Assembly (NCBI GenBank): GCA_947468255.1 | Contig: CANIMM010000151.1 | Span: 1-7,307, forward strand | Reading direction: 5' to 3' | Source of the DNA: Chitinophagaceae bacterium | Lineage (GTDB): Bacteria; Bacteroidota; Bacteroidia; Chitinophagales; Chitinophagaceae | Length of the DNA: 7,307 nucleotides | In this document: piece by piece, positions 1-5,829 of the stretch | Position numbering within the stretch: the first letter of the stretch is position 1 | Layout of the letters: each line of letters opens with the position of its first letter | Made by a program: the position numbers and the translations under genes | The notes under the pieces: model-generated | What the model saw: only the letters and a program-made list of their open reading frames with translations | What the model was told of the DNA's origin: nothing | Databases searched by the model: none

Positions 1-332
1 TATTAAAATTAAATTTCGATAATCCATTTGGTGTTTACTTGCATGATACTCCTGGAAAAACCTTTTTTTCACTTAACAAACGTTTTTTAAGCCATGGGTG
101 CATGAGAATGGAAAAGCCAATGGAAATAGGTCATTTGGTACTGAAGAATAATCCCCTGGCTATAGATTCACTTGAGCAAAAAGGTTGCCTACGCAATCAG
201 TTTCCAATTAGCGTGCCAGCAGATGAGCAGATTCCGATTATTGTGTGGTATAATCCTGTCGGTATAGATTCCACTGGTCGGTTGGTTTTTTATGAAGATG
301 TTTACGGTAAATTCAATTGGGTTAATAAATAA
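1..332 (+). CDS. L,D-transpeptidase, YcbB/YkuD type (3' part only)
   Basis: This is the C-terminal end of a murein L,D-transpeptidase, which makes 3-3 peptide cross-links in the periplasm using an active-site cysteine. The frame is open from base 3 and about 109 residues are visible; the start lies left of the window. The YkuD signature is clear: VYLHDTPGK, with the conserved His at fragment residue 14, then SHGCMRM, with the catalytic Cys at residue 33. The Arg after GCM, and the tail containing GRLVFYEDVYGKFNW, resemble the long YcbB/LdtD subfamily rather than the short ErfK/YbiS type. The stop is TAA at 330-332. Catalytic residues are intact, so the gene looks functional. The N-terminal domains (scaffold, peptidoglycan binding) cannot be seen. 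A small A/T-rich hairpin follows the stop. Confidence 0.9.
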   Translation, partial: LKLNFDNPFGVYLHDTPGKTFFSLNKRFLSHGCMRMEKPMEIGHLVLKNNPLAIDSLEQKGCLRNQFPISVPADEQIPIIVWYNPVGIDSTGRLVFYEDVYGKFNWVNK

Positions 333-345
333 ATACTCTCGTGGC

Positions 346-359
346 TAATTGTGCAATTA
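346..359 (+). terminator. weak hairpin after the L,D-transpeptidase gene
   Basis: A short inverted repeat, TAATTG-TG-CAATTA, lies 14 bases after the stop codon and is followed by a T-rich stretch (ATTTCATTTTGTTTC). Its position fits a transcription terminator. The stem is A/T-rich and the loop very tight, so it would be weak and may be a chance match. Confidence 0.25.
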
Positions 360-553
360 ATTTCATTTTGTTTCATTAATGGTGTCGATAACTGGTAAAT
401 AGCTTTCAAGCTGATGATAATTTGAATGCTTATTGACGAAGATCATAATCATAATTACTGAATTTGGGTACATTGTAAAGTATTTTCTCCTTCTGTTATT
501 ATTAAATCTACATTCAATAATAGCATTTTAAATAATAAATTAAATAAGTATAA

Positions 554-1207
554 ATGAGGCAATTATATTGGATTGGGCTGACATTGATGTTCATCTCTGC
601 AGCCTGTAACACATCAAAAATCACCAATACTTGGAAATCAGAAAATTTAACTGATTACAATTTTAAAAAAATTTTAGTACTCGGACTCATTCGTGAATCT
701 GACCGATCCATACAACATAATATGGAAAATCATTTAGTGGAGGATTTGTTGCAAAGAGGATATAAAGCTCAATCAGCCCTTAGTGAATATGGCCCGAAGG
801 CTTTTGATAAAATGGATGAAGAGGCAGCTGTTGCAAAAATTAAAAATACAGGGGTGGACGCGGTAATTACGATTGTATTACTTGATAAGAAAAAAGAAAG
901 AAAGTATATTCCTGGCAATATTTTCTTTTCGCCTTACGGCTACTATTACAATAATTTTTGGGGCTACAGAAGTGCATTGTACAACCGAATTTATGAACCA
1001 GGGTATTATGTTACCGACACCAAATACTTCTGGGAAAGTAACTTATACGACATGAGTAACCAAAAACTTGTATACTCAATACAGACAGAATCGTTTGACC
1101 CTTCTAGCACAGAAAAAATGGGGCATGAGTATGGACAAATTATAGTAAAAGACTTGATAAGAAATAATATTCTTAGTATTAACAAAGGTGAGCATTCGAA
1201 TAATTAA
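554..1207 (+). CDS. putative envelope lipoprotein of unknown function
   Basis: A 217-residue protein with a lipoprotein signal peptide: a short N-terminus (MRQ), a hydrophobic stretch to residue 17, and a relaxed lipobox SAAC with the lipidated Cys at 18. The residues after Cys (NTSK) lack the acidic run that sends some Bacteroidota lipoproteins to the cell surface, so it probably faces the periplasm. Residues 38-110 look like an alternating alpha/beta unit (KKILVLGLIRES, then a helix, then DAVITIVLLDKK). Residues 125-160 are rich in Tyr, Phe and Asn. This pattern recalls small envelope lipoproteins of the GNA1162/CsgG-like type, but I do not recognise a named family. No Shine-Dalgarno sequence precedes the ATG. 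A possible Bacteroidota-type -7 element (TGAATTTG, one mismatch to TAnnTTTG) lies at 459-466, but it is weak. The gene converges on the response regulator. Confidence 0.75.
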   Translation: MRQLYWIGLTLMFISAACNTSKITNTWKSENLTDYNFKKILVLGLIRESDRSIQHNMENHLVEDLLQRGYKAQSALSEYGPKAFDKMDEEAAVAKIKNTGVDAVITIVLLDKKKERKYIPGNIFFSPYGYYYNNFWGYRSALYNRIYEPGYYVTDTKYFWESNLYDMSNQKLVYSIQTESFDPSSTEKMGHEYGQIIVKDLIRNNILSINKGEHSNN

Positions 1208-1241
1208 TTCATTTTATTCCATCTAAATTTTACTCCTTTTG

Positions 1242-1266
1242 TTAAAGTATTTTTGAAATATTTTAA
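1242..1266. terminator. A/T hairpin between convergent genes
   Basis: An 11-bp inverted repeat with a 3-base TTG loop (TTAAAGTATTT / AAATATTTTAA, one G-U wobble) sits in the 68-bp gap between the convergent lipoprotein and response-regulator genes. Position and symmetry suit a bidirectional terminator. The stem is nearly all A/T and therefore weak, so the call rests mainly on location. Confidence 0.35.
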
Positions 1267-1275
1267 ATAAAAGCA

Positions 1276-2334
1276 TTAGTTCACCAAAAGCTGCAATTTC
1301 TTTTGATTAACAATAATAATGCTTCCATCTCTAATGTCAATCAATTTCTCATTTCTAAAGTCGCTCAGTGTGCGTATAAGCGATTCTGTAGCAGTACCTG
1401 CGATGGTAGCAAGGCTTTCCCGACTAATGTCGATTGCGAATTCATCTTCAATGTCTAGTTTGTATTTTTTTTGAAGTAAGATTAGTGCCTCTGCTACTTT
1501 TTTTCGTAGTGAATTATAAGCTAGCCCCAACAACTGATTTTCTTTGGCAGAAATTTTTTTAGCAAGCAGACTCATAAATTTTTTTGATACCTCTTTATTG
1601 TTATTTAATAGTTCTTCAAATTCTTCTTTTGGAATTATAGCCAATTCCGTCTCTTCTAAAGCCTCTGCTGTATCTTTATAGATCGTTTCTTCCATAAGTG
1701 CAATATATCCTAAAAAATCACCCGGACTAAAAAGTTCTGTCACCAATTCTTTTCCGTCTTCATTTCTTTTAAAGGTTTTAACCTTCCCTTTTATAATATA
1801 ATACAGCCTATTTGGATGATTACCTTGTGTATAGACAACCTGTTTTTTCTTATATACATTAATATTACGATTGTCAGTTAGTGACTGTAAAGCATTTTTA
1901 TCTTCTGAAACCGTCATTAAATGATTAAAAACCTCAGAACCATTTGATAATTCCTTTTTCAGTTGGCCAATTTTATTGAGTCGGCTATCAACTGCATTTA
2001 ATAATTCTGTTCCGCTAAAGGGTTTGGTGACAAAATCATCTGCTCCCAGTTCCATACCCTTTCGGAAATCACTGCGTTCAGTTTTTGCAGTTAAAAAAAT
2101 AAAGGGTGTATTTTTTATAGATTCATTTTTATGAACTGCATGCAATACACCATAGCCATCCAGCACAGGCATCATGATATCACAGATAATCAAATCAGGT
2201 TTATATTCCATCGCCATTTCCACTCCAATTTTGCCATTTTCGGCTACCAATACCTTATAGTTCGACAATTCAAGAATTTCAGCAGTATTGTGACGAATGT
2301 CATAATTATCCTCAATTAATAAGATCTTTTTCAT
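1276..2334 (-). CDS. response regulator fused to a Crp/Fnr-type transcription factor
   Basis: A 352-residue DNA-binding response regulator. Residues 1-118 form a receiver domain with a full active site: acidic pair E8/D9, phospho-acceptor D52 (ICDIMMP), T82 and K104 (TKPF). Residues about 150-260 form a cyclic-nucleotide-binding-type beta barrel. Residues about 304-332 form a Crp-type helix-turn-helix (SRESLATIAGTATESLIRTL) that keeps the Glu (317) and Arg (321) used by Crp and Fnr to read DNA. The E. coli Crp cAMP contacts E72, R82 and S83 appear replaced by Tyr, Lys and Asp, so cAMP binding is doubtful. The only Cys is C51 in the receiver, so an Fnr-like Fe-S cluster is excluded. I chose the ATG at 2334 (MKKILLIED); a TTG at 2352 would add six mostly Lys residues. 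The PAS histidine kinase lies 144 bp upstream on the same strand and is the likely partner. A 22-bp dyad in that gap may be an operator. Confidence 0.93.
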   Translation of the reverse strand: MKKILLIEDNYDIRHNTAEILELSNYKVLVAENGKIGVEMAMEYKPDLIICDIMMPVLDGYGVLHAVHKNESIKNTPFIFLTAKTERSDFRKGMELGADDFVTKPFSGTELLNAVDSRLNKIGQLKKELSNGSEVFNHLMTVSEDKNALQSLTDNRNINVYKKKQVVYTQGNHPNRLYYIIKGKVKTFKRNEDGKELVTELFSPGDFLGYIALMEETIYKDTAEALEETELAIIPKEEFEELLNNNKEVSKKFMSLLAKKISAKENQLLGLAYNSLRKKVAEALILLQKKYKLDIEDEFAIDISRESLATIAGTATESLIRTLSDFRNEKLIDIRDGSIIIVNQKKLQLLVN

Positions 2335-2418
2335 TTTATGTTTTTTTTTCAAATTGTCTATTTGCTTTCCATCAGTATAAAAAATGCATCTTTATATAAT
2401 GGCTCTTTTATTTACGCG

Positions 2419-2440
2419 TTTAAATCAAGTTCGATTTAAA
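2419..2440. promoter_or_regulatory. 22-bp perfect dyad, candidate Crp/Fnr-type operator
   Basis: Two perfect 8-bp arms, TTTAAATC and GATTTAAA, flank a 6-bp spacer (AAGTTC on the + strand). The 8-6-8 layout is that of the E. coli Crp site, although the half-site sequence is different. It lies 85 bp before the ATG of the receiver-Crp gene. An A/T-rich TATATAAA on the - strand, about 35 bp nearer the gene, could serve as a -7 region, which would place the dyad near -40. Autoregulation is an inference. In such AT-rich DNA a dyad like this can also arise by chance. Confidence 0.4.
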
Positions 2441-2478
2441 TTTTATACTATTTATTTTATCAAATTGCTATAATAAAG

Positions 2479-4134
2479 TTAAAATGAACTATCTGTCATT
2501 TTATCAAACACTAATTTAAATTCTGTACCCTTTTCAAGTTCACTTTTGCATTCTATCGTTCCATTCATCAATTCGGTATATTTAGATACGATATGTAAAC
2601 CCAGACCTGTACCCTGTATATTACCGGCATTGGCTCCGCGGAAAAAGCGCTCCATTAAATGCTTTTGATCCTCTGCAGCAATTCCCATTCCAGAGTCCTT
2701 CACAGAAATGTATATCTGCTGTTCGTTAGTACTTGTTTTAATTTCTATCCAACTTTTTTCAAATGAAAATTTACTGGCATTTGATATAAGATTCATTATT
2801 ATATGTTTTAATAAAGAAGTATCCAAATAAACAAAAGGATTACCTTCATGAAAGCACCTTATTTTTTGATGCTTTTTCAAATTGCTTTTCATTTCTCTTG
2901 CAATTGAAATCATCAGGTCTTGTATATTTACATGCGATAGTCTAACCAATATTTTACCTTCTTCTATTTTTCCCAGACTCAGGAATTCATTTAATATATT
3001 AGTGAGCATGTTAACAGAAGAAAAAATTCGCTGCAGGTGTTTTTCCCTTTTTGGCTGGTCTTCAGTAGTAATATACTTTTCAATAAGGTAAGCAGAGGAT
3101 AGAATTGTGCTGATCGGGGTTCTAAACTCGTGAGAAGCCATCGAAACAAATCTAGACTTCAATTCGCCCAGCTCCTTTTCTTTTTTTAAGGATTCATACA
3201 AATTTTCTTCCGCTTTTTTTCGTTCTGAAATATCTATGGCAATCCACATATAACCGGTGATTTCCCCCATTGTATCCCTTATCGCTGATATAGAGAGCAA
3301 TACAGGTAGTGGAGCCCCATTTTTTCTTATAAAAGTGTATTGCTCTTCTTCATGAATATTCCTGCTGGCCTTTTCAACCAAAACTGCAAAATCATCATCA
3401 ATGTTTATTCCAAATTCACTCAATAAGCTGGTTCGTTTCCTTTCTATTTCTGAAATATTATGGTACAATATTGGTGTAAAATTGTTGACCACTTCTTCTT
3501 GAGTATATCCTATATTCAGAGCAGCTTCCGGATTAAATAGTTTTATTGTTCCATTTTTATCTGCTGCAATGATCATAGCACCTGCATTGTCCAATATGGC
3601 TTTTTGAAAAGAAAGTGCTGCTTCCAATTGATCCCTAGATATTTCGAGTTGCTGAAGGGTATCCTGCAAATCCCTTGTACGTTGTTCTACCGTGGCTTCA
3701 AGTCCTTCGTTGAGCCTTAGAATTTCAGCTTTCGCATTTTTATTGATCGAGCTATCATCGATAAAAGCAATTATATATTGTTCACCTTCGGAGAAATAGT
3801 TACTTAAGCTAATCTGAACTGGGAATTCAGTTCCGTCCTTTTTTAAGCCAAATAATTCCATATCTGATCCCATCGGCCTATTTTTTGGATTCTCATTATA
3901 ATTATTGCGATGTTTGATATGATTTTGATGAAAGCGTTTTGGGATTAAATATTCAATGCTTTGTCCAATCAGTTCAAACTCATAGTAGCCAAATTGGGTT
4001 ATGGCAAATGGGTTAATGGCTGTAATTTTCCCCTTACTATTGGTGGCAAGCATTCCAATAGTGGCATATTTAAAAAATGCCTCCAACTGGGTTAAGTCGG
4101 CCTTCAAATTTTCGGGAGCAAGTAACATAGTCAT
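2479..4134 (-). CDS. cytoplasmic PAS-PAS sensor histidine kinase
   Basis: A 551-residue kinase with no membrane segment or signal peptide, so it senses inside the cell. Domain order: PAS 1 (about 14-127), a charged coiled coil (133-178), PAS 2 (about 175-302, ending in the DISERKKAEE motif typical of PAS/PAC ends), HisKA dimerisation domain (about 325-392) with phospho-acceptor H335 in SHEFRTP, and HATPase domain (about 440-545). The HATPase shows the N box (NLISNASKFS), G1 (DSGMG), F box (ERFFRG) and G2 (GTGLGL), so it looks active. No receiver is fused to it. PAS 1 resembles the FixL type in PKRFHQNHIKHRNNY and KKDGTEFPVQISLS, and has a His (72) at the FixL haem-ligand position, but lacks the distal Arg. 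The ligand is unknown. The downstream receiver-Crp protein on the same strand is the likely phosphorylation target. The start is ATG at 4134; a second ATG two codons in is possible. Confidence 0.93.
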   Translation of the reverse strand: MTMLLAPENLKADLTQLEAFFKYATIGMLATNSKGKITAINPFAITQFGYYEFELIGQSIEYLIPKRFHQNHIKHRNNYNENPKNRPMGSDMELFGLKKDGTEFPVQISLSNYFSEGEQYIIAFIDDSSINKNAKAEILRLNEGLEATVEQRTRDLQDTLQQLEISRDQLEAALSFQKAILDNAGAMIIAADKNGTIKLFNPEAALNIGYTQEEVVNNFTPILYHNISEIERKRTSLLSEFGINIDDDFAVLVEKASRNIHEEEQYTFIRKNGAPLPVLLSISAIRDTMGEITGYMWIAIDISERKKAEENLYESLKKEKELGELKSRFVSMASHEFRTPISTILSSAYLIEKYITTEDQPKREKHLQRIFSSVNMLTNILNEFLSLGKIEEGKILVRLSHVNIQDLMISIAREMKSNLKKHQKIRCFHEGNPFVYLDTSLLKHIIMNLISNASKFSFEKSWIEIKTSTNEQQIYISVKDSGMGIAAEDQKHLMERFFRGANAGNIQGTGLGLHIVSKYTELMNGTIECKSELEKGTEFKLVFDKMTDSSF

Positions 4135-4566
4135 TTAGGTGTTTTGTTGTAGAATCTAACTTTCAATCGGCTAATTGCCAACAGTAAAGATCATTCGACG
4201 CCTTTTTAGTCTGGAAATTTATAGGAAAATGCAAGAAACACCTATCAGTACATGTTACAAAATGGACATTTTTTACAAGCAGAAAATTTGGGAGATTAGT
4301 ATCAATAACATGATTTCTGCTTATAAGCAAACACAATAAGTAGAAACAATATACATACAAATGAAATCAAATGCAAAGGTTCTCAAAAGAAAAATAAACC
4401 TTTAAATAGCATTATTGCTAGCTGAAACGGGATAAAAATTTCATTTCGGTCCAAATTTGGCTAGCGGGGGAGGGGGATAGTTATCCAAGGAGGTTGAGTA
4501 AAACTACCAATTTCTAGATAAATGAATTAGCAACGATAGTTTATATTGGTGTAAGGCGTTGTTTAT
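4135..4566. other. gene-free stretch upstream of the kinase
   Basis: No convincing gene is seen in these 432 bp, which lie between two - strand genes and should hold the kinase promoter. Visible structure: a long inverted repeat at 4273-4326; a perfect 12-bp palindrome TGCTTATAAGCA at 4318-4329 overlapping its right arm; a perfect CCAAATTTGG at 4451-4460; two GCTAGC copies at 4417-4422 and 4460-4465; and a G-rich run (two G5 tracts) at 4466-4476. A consensus-like AAGGAGGT at 4488-4495 leads to no usable reading frame. No clear terminator for the HxlR gene is apparent. Confidence 0.6.
4273..4326. repeat. inverted repeat in the probable kinase leader
   Basis: Arms AAGCAGAAA (4277-4285) and TTTCTGCTT (4314-4322) pair perfectly. 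After one mismatch a further 3 bp pair, enclosing a 28-base loop. It lies about 140 bp before the kinase ATG. It could be a leader-RNA stem-loop if transcription starts upstream of it, or a regulator site. Confidence 0.4.
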
Positions 4567-5019
4567 TTAAAAATTCAGCAGGTTTTTCCTGAATTTTATA
4601 TACTCTTTTTTATAATCCTTTATGAAATCTTCCTCTGATTTAGCATGTGTAAAGATATAAGACAGTTTTGTTTTATCAACAGGTTTTGTCAGCATTTGGT
4701 CACGATAATGAGTGGTTGAAAATTTAATTATTTTTGCAATAATTTCAATCGTGCTGATACCTTTGTCTGTTAGGGTATATAAAAAAACTTTTTTATTGGT
4801 TGGGTGATTTCTTTTTTCTATCAAATCATCAGCAGCTAAAGTTCTCAAGCGATCTGCTAATACTTTCGAAGCAATTCTTTCTTTCATATTAAGTAATTCT
4901 CCGTAAGTGTGTTTGTGGCGAAAAAGCATATGTCTAATAATGAGCAGCGTCCATTTGTCGCCTATTACGTCAATACCTGTTGTGATAGGGCAATGTGATC
5001 TTATCTTTGTTTCGTACAT
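4567..5019 (-). CDS. HxlR-family winged-helix transcriptional regulator
   Basis: A 150-residue MarR-like regulator of the HxlR family; such proteins bind DNA as dimers and often answer to aldehyde, quinone or oxidative stress. The family core is clear: CPITTGIDVIGDKWTLLIIR at residues 10-29, the helix-turn-helix with ERIASKVLADRLRTLAADDLI near 47-67, and the wing and following strand with KKVFLYTLTDKG near 75-90. Cys10 lies at the conserved N-terminal position that is redox-active in Bacillus HypR; it is the only Cys in the protein. The tail beyond residue 100 (charged, DFIKDYKKEYIKFRKN) makes it somewhat longer than many members. The start is ATG at 5019 with no Shine-Dalgarno sequence. A 16-bp inverted repeat about 43 bp upstream may be its operator. 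HxlR genes often control a divergent neighbour, but the nearest one here is 810 bp away, so its target is uncertain. Confidence 0.88.
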   Translation of the reverse strand: MYETKIRSHCPITTGIDVIGDKWTLLIIRHMLFRHKHTYGELLNMKERIASKVLADRLRTLAADDLIEKRNHPTNKKVFLYTLTDKGISTIEIIAKIIKFSTTHYRDQMLTKPVDKTKLSYIFTHAKSEEDFIKDYKKEYIKFRKNLLNF

Positions 5020-5061
5020 TTTTTTTAAGAATTTACTGCAATATTAATGAAATCGTCCGTC

Positions 5062-5077
5062 ATTCTAGTTATAGAAT
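5062..5077. promoter_or_regulatory. 16-bp dyad, candidate HxlR operator
   Basis: ATTCTA-GTTA-TAGAAT is a perfect inverted repeat with a 4-base spacer. It sits 43 bp upstream of the HxlR start, where a core promoter is expected. Regulators of this family are dimers that bind dyads and are often autoregulated. The link is inferred from position only. Confidence 0.35.
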
Positions 5078-5173
5078 TTTGCAAAAAAACATAGTATTTA
5101 TTATTTGTAAAATAAAGAAATGTCCCGTTTTATTTTTTTTAAAATGTAATAATAAAGGATTAAACAAAAGCTG

Positions 5174-5192
5174 AGTAAAATCATATTTTACT
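5174..5192. repeat. perfect dyad AGTAAAAT-CAT-ATTTTACT
   Basis: Eight-base arms with a 3-base CAT spacer, followed on the + strand by TTTAC. Read as RNA it is a small A/U-rich hairpin. No gene ends close to it on either strand, so a terminator role is not obvious; it may instead be a protein-binding site. Confidence 0.4.
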
Positions 5193-5230
5193 TTTACATT
5201 AATATAATTTTAACATTCTATTATACAATG

Positions 5231-5260
5231 ATCAAGGCCGCTATTGCTAGCGGCCTTGAT
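5231..5260. terminator. strong GC-rich hairpin, terminator-like
   Basis: A perfect 13-bp stem, ATCAAGGCCGCTA and TAGCGGCCTTGAT, with a TTGC tetraloop. It is by far the most stable dyad in the window. The AAGGCCGC/GCGGCCTT core is typical of intrinsic terminators, but only TTTT (after TGGA) follows on the + strand and there is no T run on the - strand. Both flanking genes point away from it, so it ends no intact gene here. It could be the terminator of a decayed - strand gene (see 5296-5373) or of an unannotated small RNA. Confidence 0.6.
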
Positions 5261-5295
5261 TGGATTTTCCAAACTTAACAAATCCATTTCTTCAT

Positions 5296-5373
5296 TCATT
5301 CTCCAATAGCTGAAACATCATAATAGTCCCAGTTGTCTAGTATCAGCATAAAGTGGGTAAAACCTAGCTTTAT
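5296..5373 (-). pseudogene. possible 3' relic of a decayed gene
   Basis: On the - strand, 25 codons between two stops read IKLGFTHFMLILDNWDYYDV followed by SAIGE and TGA. The composition, rich in Trp, Tyr, Asp and Gly, looks like a genuine protein C-terminus rather than random AT-rich translation. The stop lies 36 bp before the strong hairpin at 5231-5260, the usual distance for a terminator. The frame upstream is closed by TAA at 5374-5376. I do not recognise the family. The stretch is short and the call is tentative. Confidence 0.25.
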
Positions 5374-5696
5374 TTATTAGACAATTGTTTTTTAATACAA
5401 AATCCTACAATCTCAACAACTATAATCTTCACAGCTAAACTGTCCACTTTCTTTGAAGACACATTTATTTATTTTTATTTAAAAGGGGAATTGTCAGGAT
5501 CTAAATTAAATTTTGCACCTGCGGTTCAGGTACCTTAGAAATAAAAAAACTTGAAAATTATTAGATTTTATATGTTATAATGAATATAAATGATATGACT
5601 CAATTGATGGGTTATTTATTTGTATTTAAAATGTTAAACAGGTCGAATTAAATAAAAATACTATATTGAATAAATTAAAAGAAATTGACTGCGGTT

Positions 5697-5791
5697 ACTA
5701 GTTATTTTAATGCTATCCAAACTCAAAATACCAATTCCTTCATTTTACTAGAAACTAGTTGTTTTATTAATCTGTTACTAAATAATTAGTA
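5697..5791. promoter_or_regulatory. cluster of ACTA-containing palindromes before the TIM-barrel gene
   Basis: Three related elements lie 39-133 bp before the ATG at 5830: ACTAGTTATTTTA at 5697-5709; ACTAG-AAA-CTAGT at 5747-5759, whose right part continues as ACTAGTTGTTTTA (5754-5766; 12 of 13 bases identical to the first, 57 bp apart); and TACTAA-ATAA-TTAGTA at 5776-5791. Repetition of a similar dyad near a start suggests binding sites for a dimeric regulator. The regulator is not identified. Confidence 0.35.
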
Positions 5792-5829
5792 TATTTAAAC
5801 TTATTAATAATTTTAAAATATTCAATATC

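Larger units (their letters stand above)
5020..5829. other. 810-bp divergent gene-free region with dyads and a possible gene relic
   Basis: This very AT-rich region separates the divergent HxlR and TIM-barrel genes. No intact gene is seen. From left to right it holds: a 16-bp dyad near the HxlR gene (5062-5077) followed by a perfect TTTTGCAAAA (5077-5086); a perfect 8-bp-arm dyad (5174-5192); a strong GC-rich hairpin (5231-5260); a short open segment on the - strand that reads like a protein C-terminus (5296-5373); and a cluster of ACTA-containing palindromes before the TIM-barrel gene (5697-5791). Promoters for both flanking genes must lie here, but no clear consensus match was found. Confidence 0.6.

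Noticed and set aside
433..446. Fnr-box-like TTGAC-GAAG-ATCAT before the lipoprotein gene (8 of 10 consensus bases)
   Set aside because: Several 8-of-10 matches are expected by chance in 7 kb of this composition, and the two halves are poorly symmetrical.
2335..2352. TTG start at 2352 for the response regulator
   Set aside because: It adds only a Lys/His-rich six-residue tail; the ATG at 2334 starts exactly at the usual receiver N-terminus (MKKILLIED).
4292..4305. Fnr-box-like GAGAT-TAGT-ATCAA in the kinase upstream region
   Set aside because: As above, an 8-of-10 match is not significant here. It lies in the loop of a dyad, which is probably coincidence.
4163..4360. A 65-codon open frame on the - strand ending just before the kinase gene
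   Set aside because: It has only a TTG start, no ATG, no recognisable motif and a composition like translated AT-rich non-coding DNA.
5475..5528. Short - strand segment TAGAKFNLDPDNSPFK followed by a stop, resembling another protein C-terminus
   Set aside because: Only 16 codons between stops, and the opposite strand is also open here; too short to call without a database match.
5368..5537. Open frame of about 56 codons on the + strand in the divergent gap
   Set aside because: It has no plausible start codon near its beginning, low-complexity composition and no recognisable motif.
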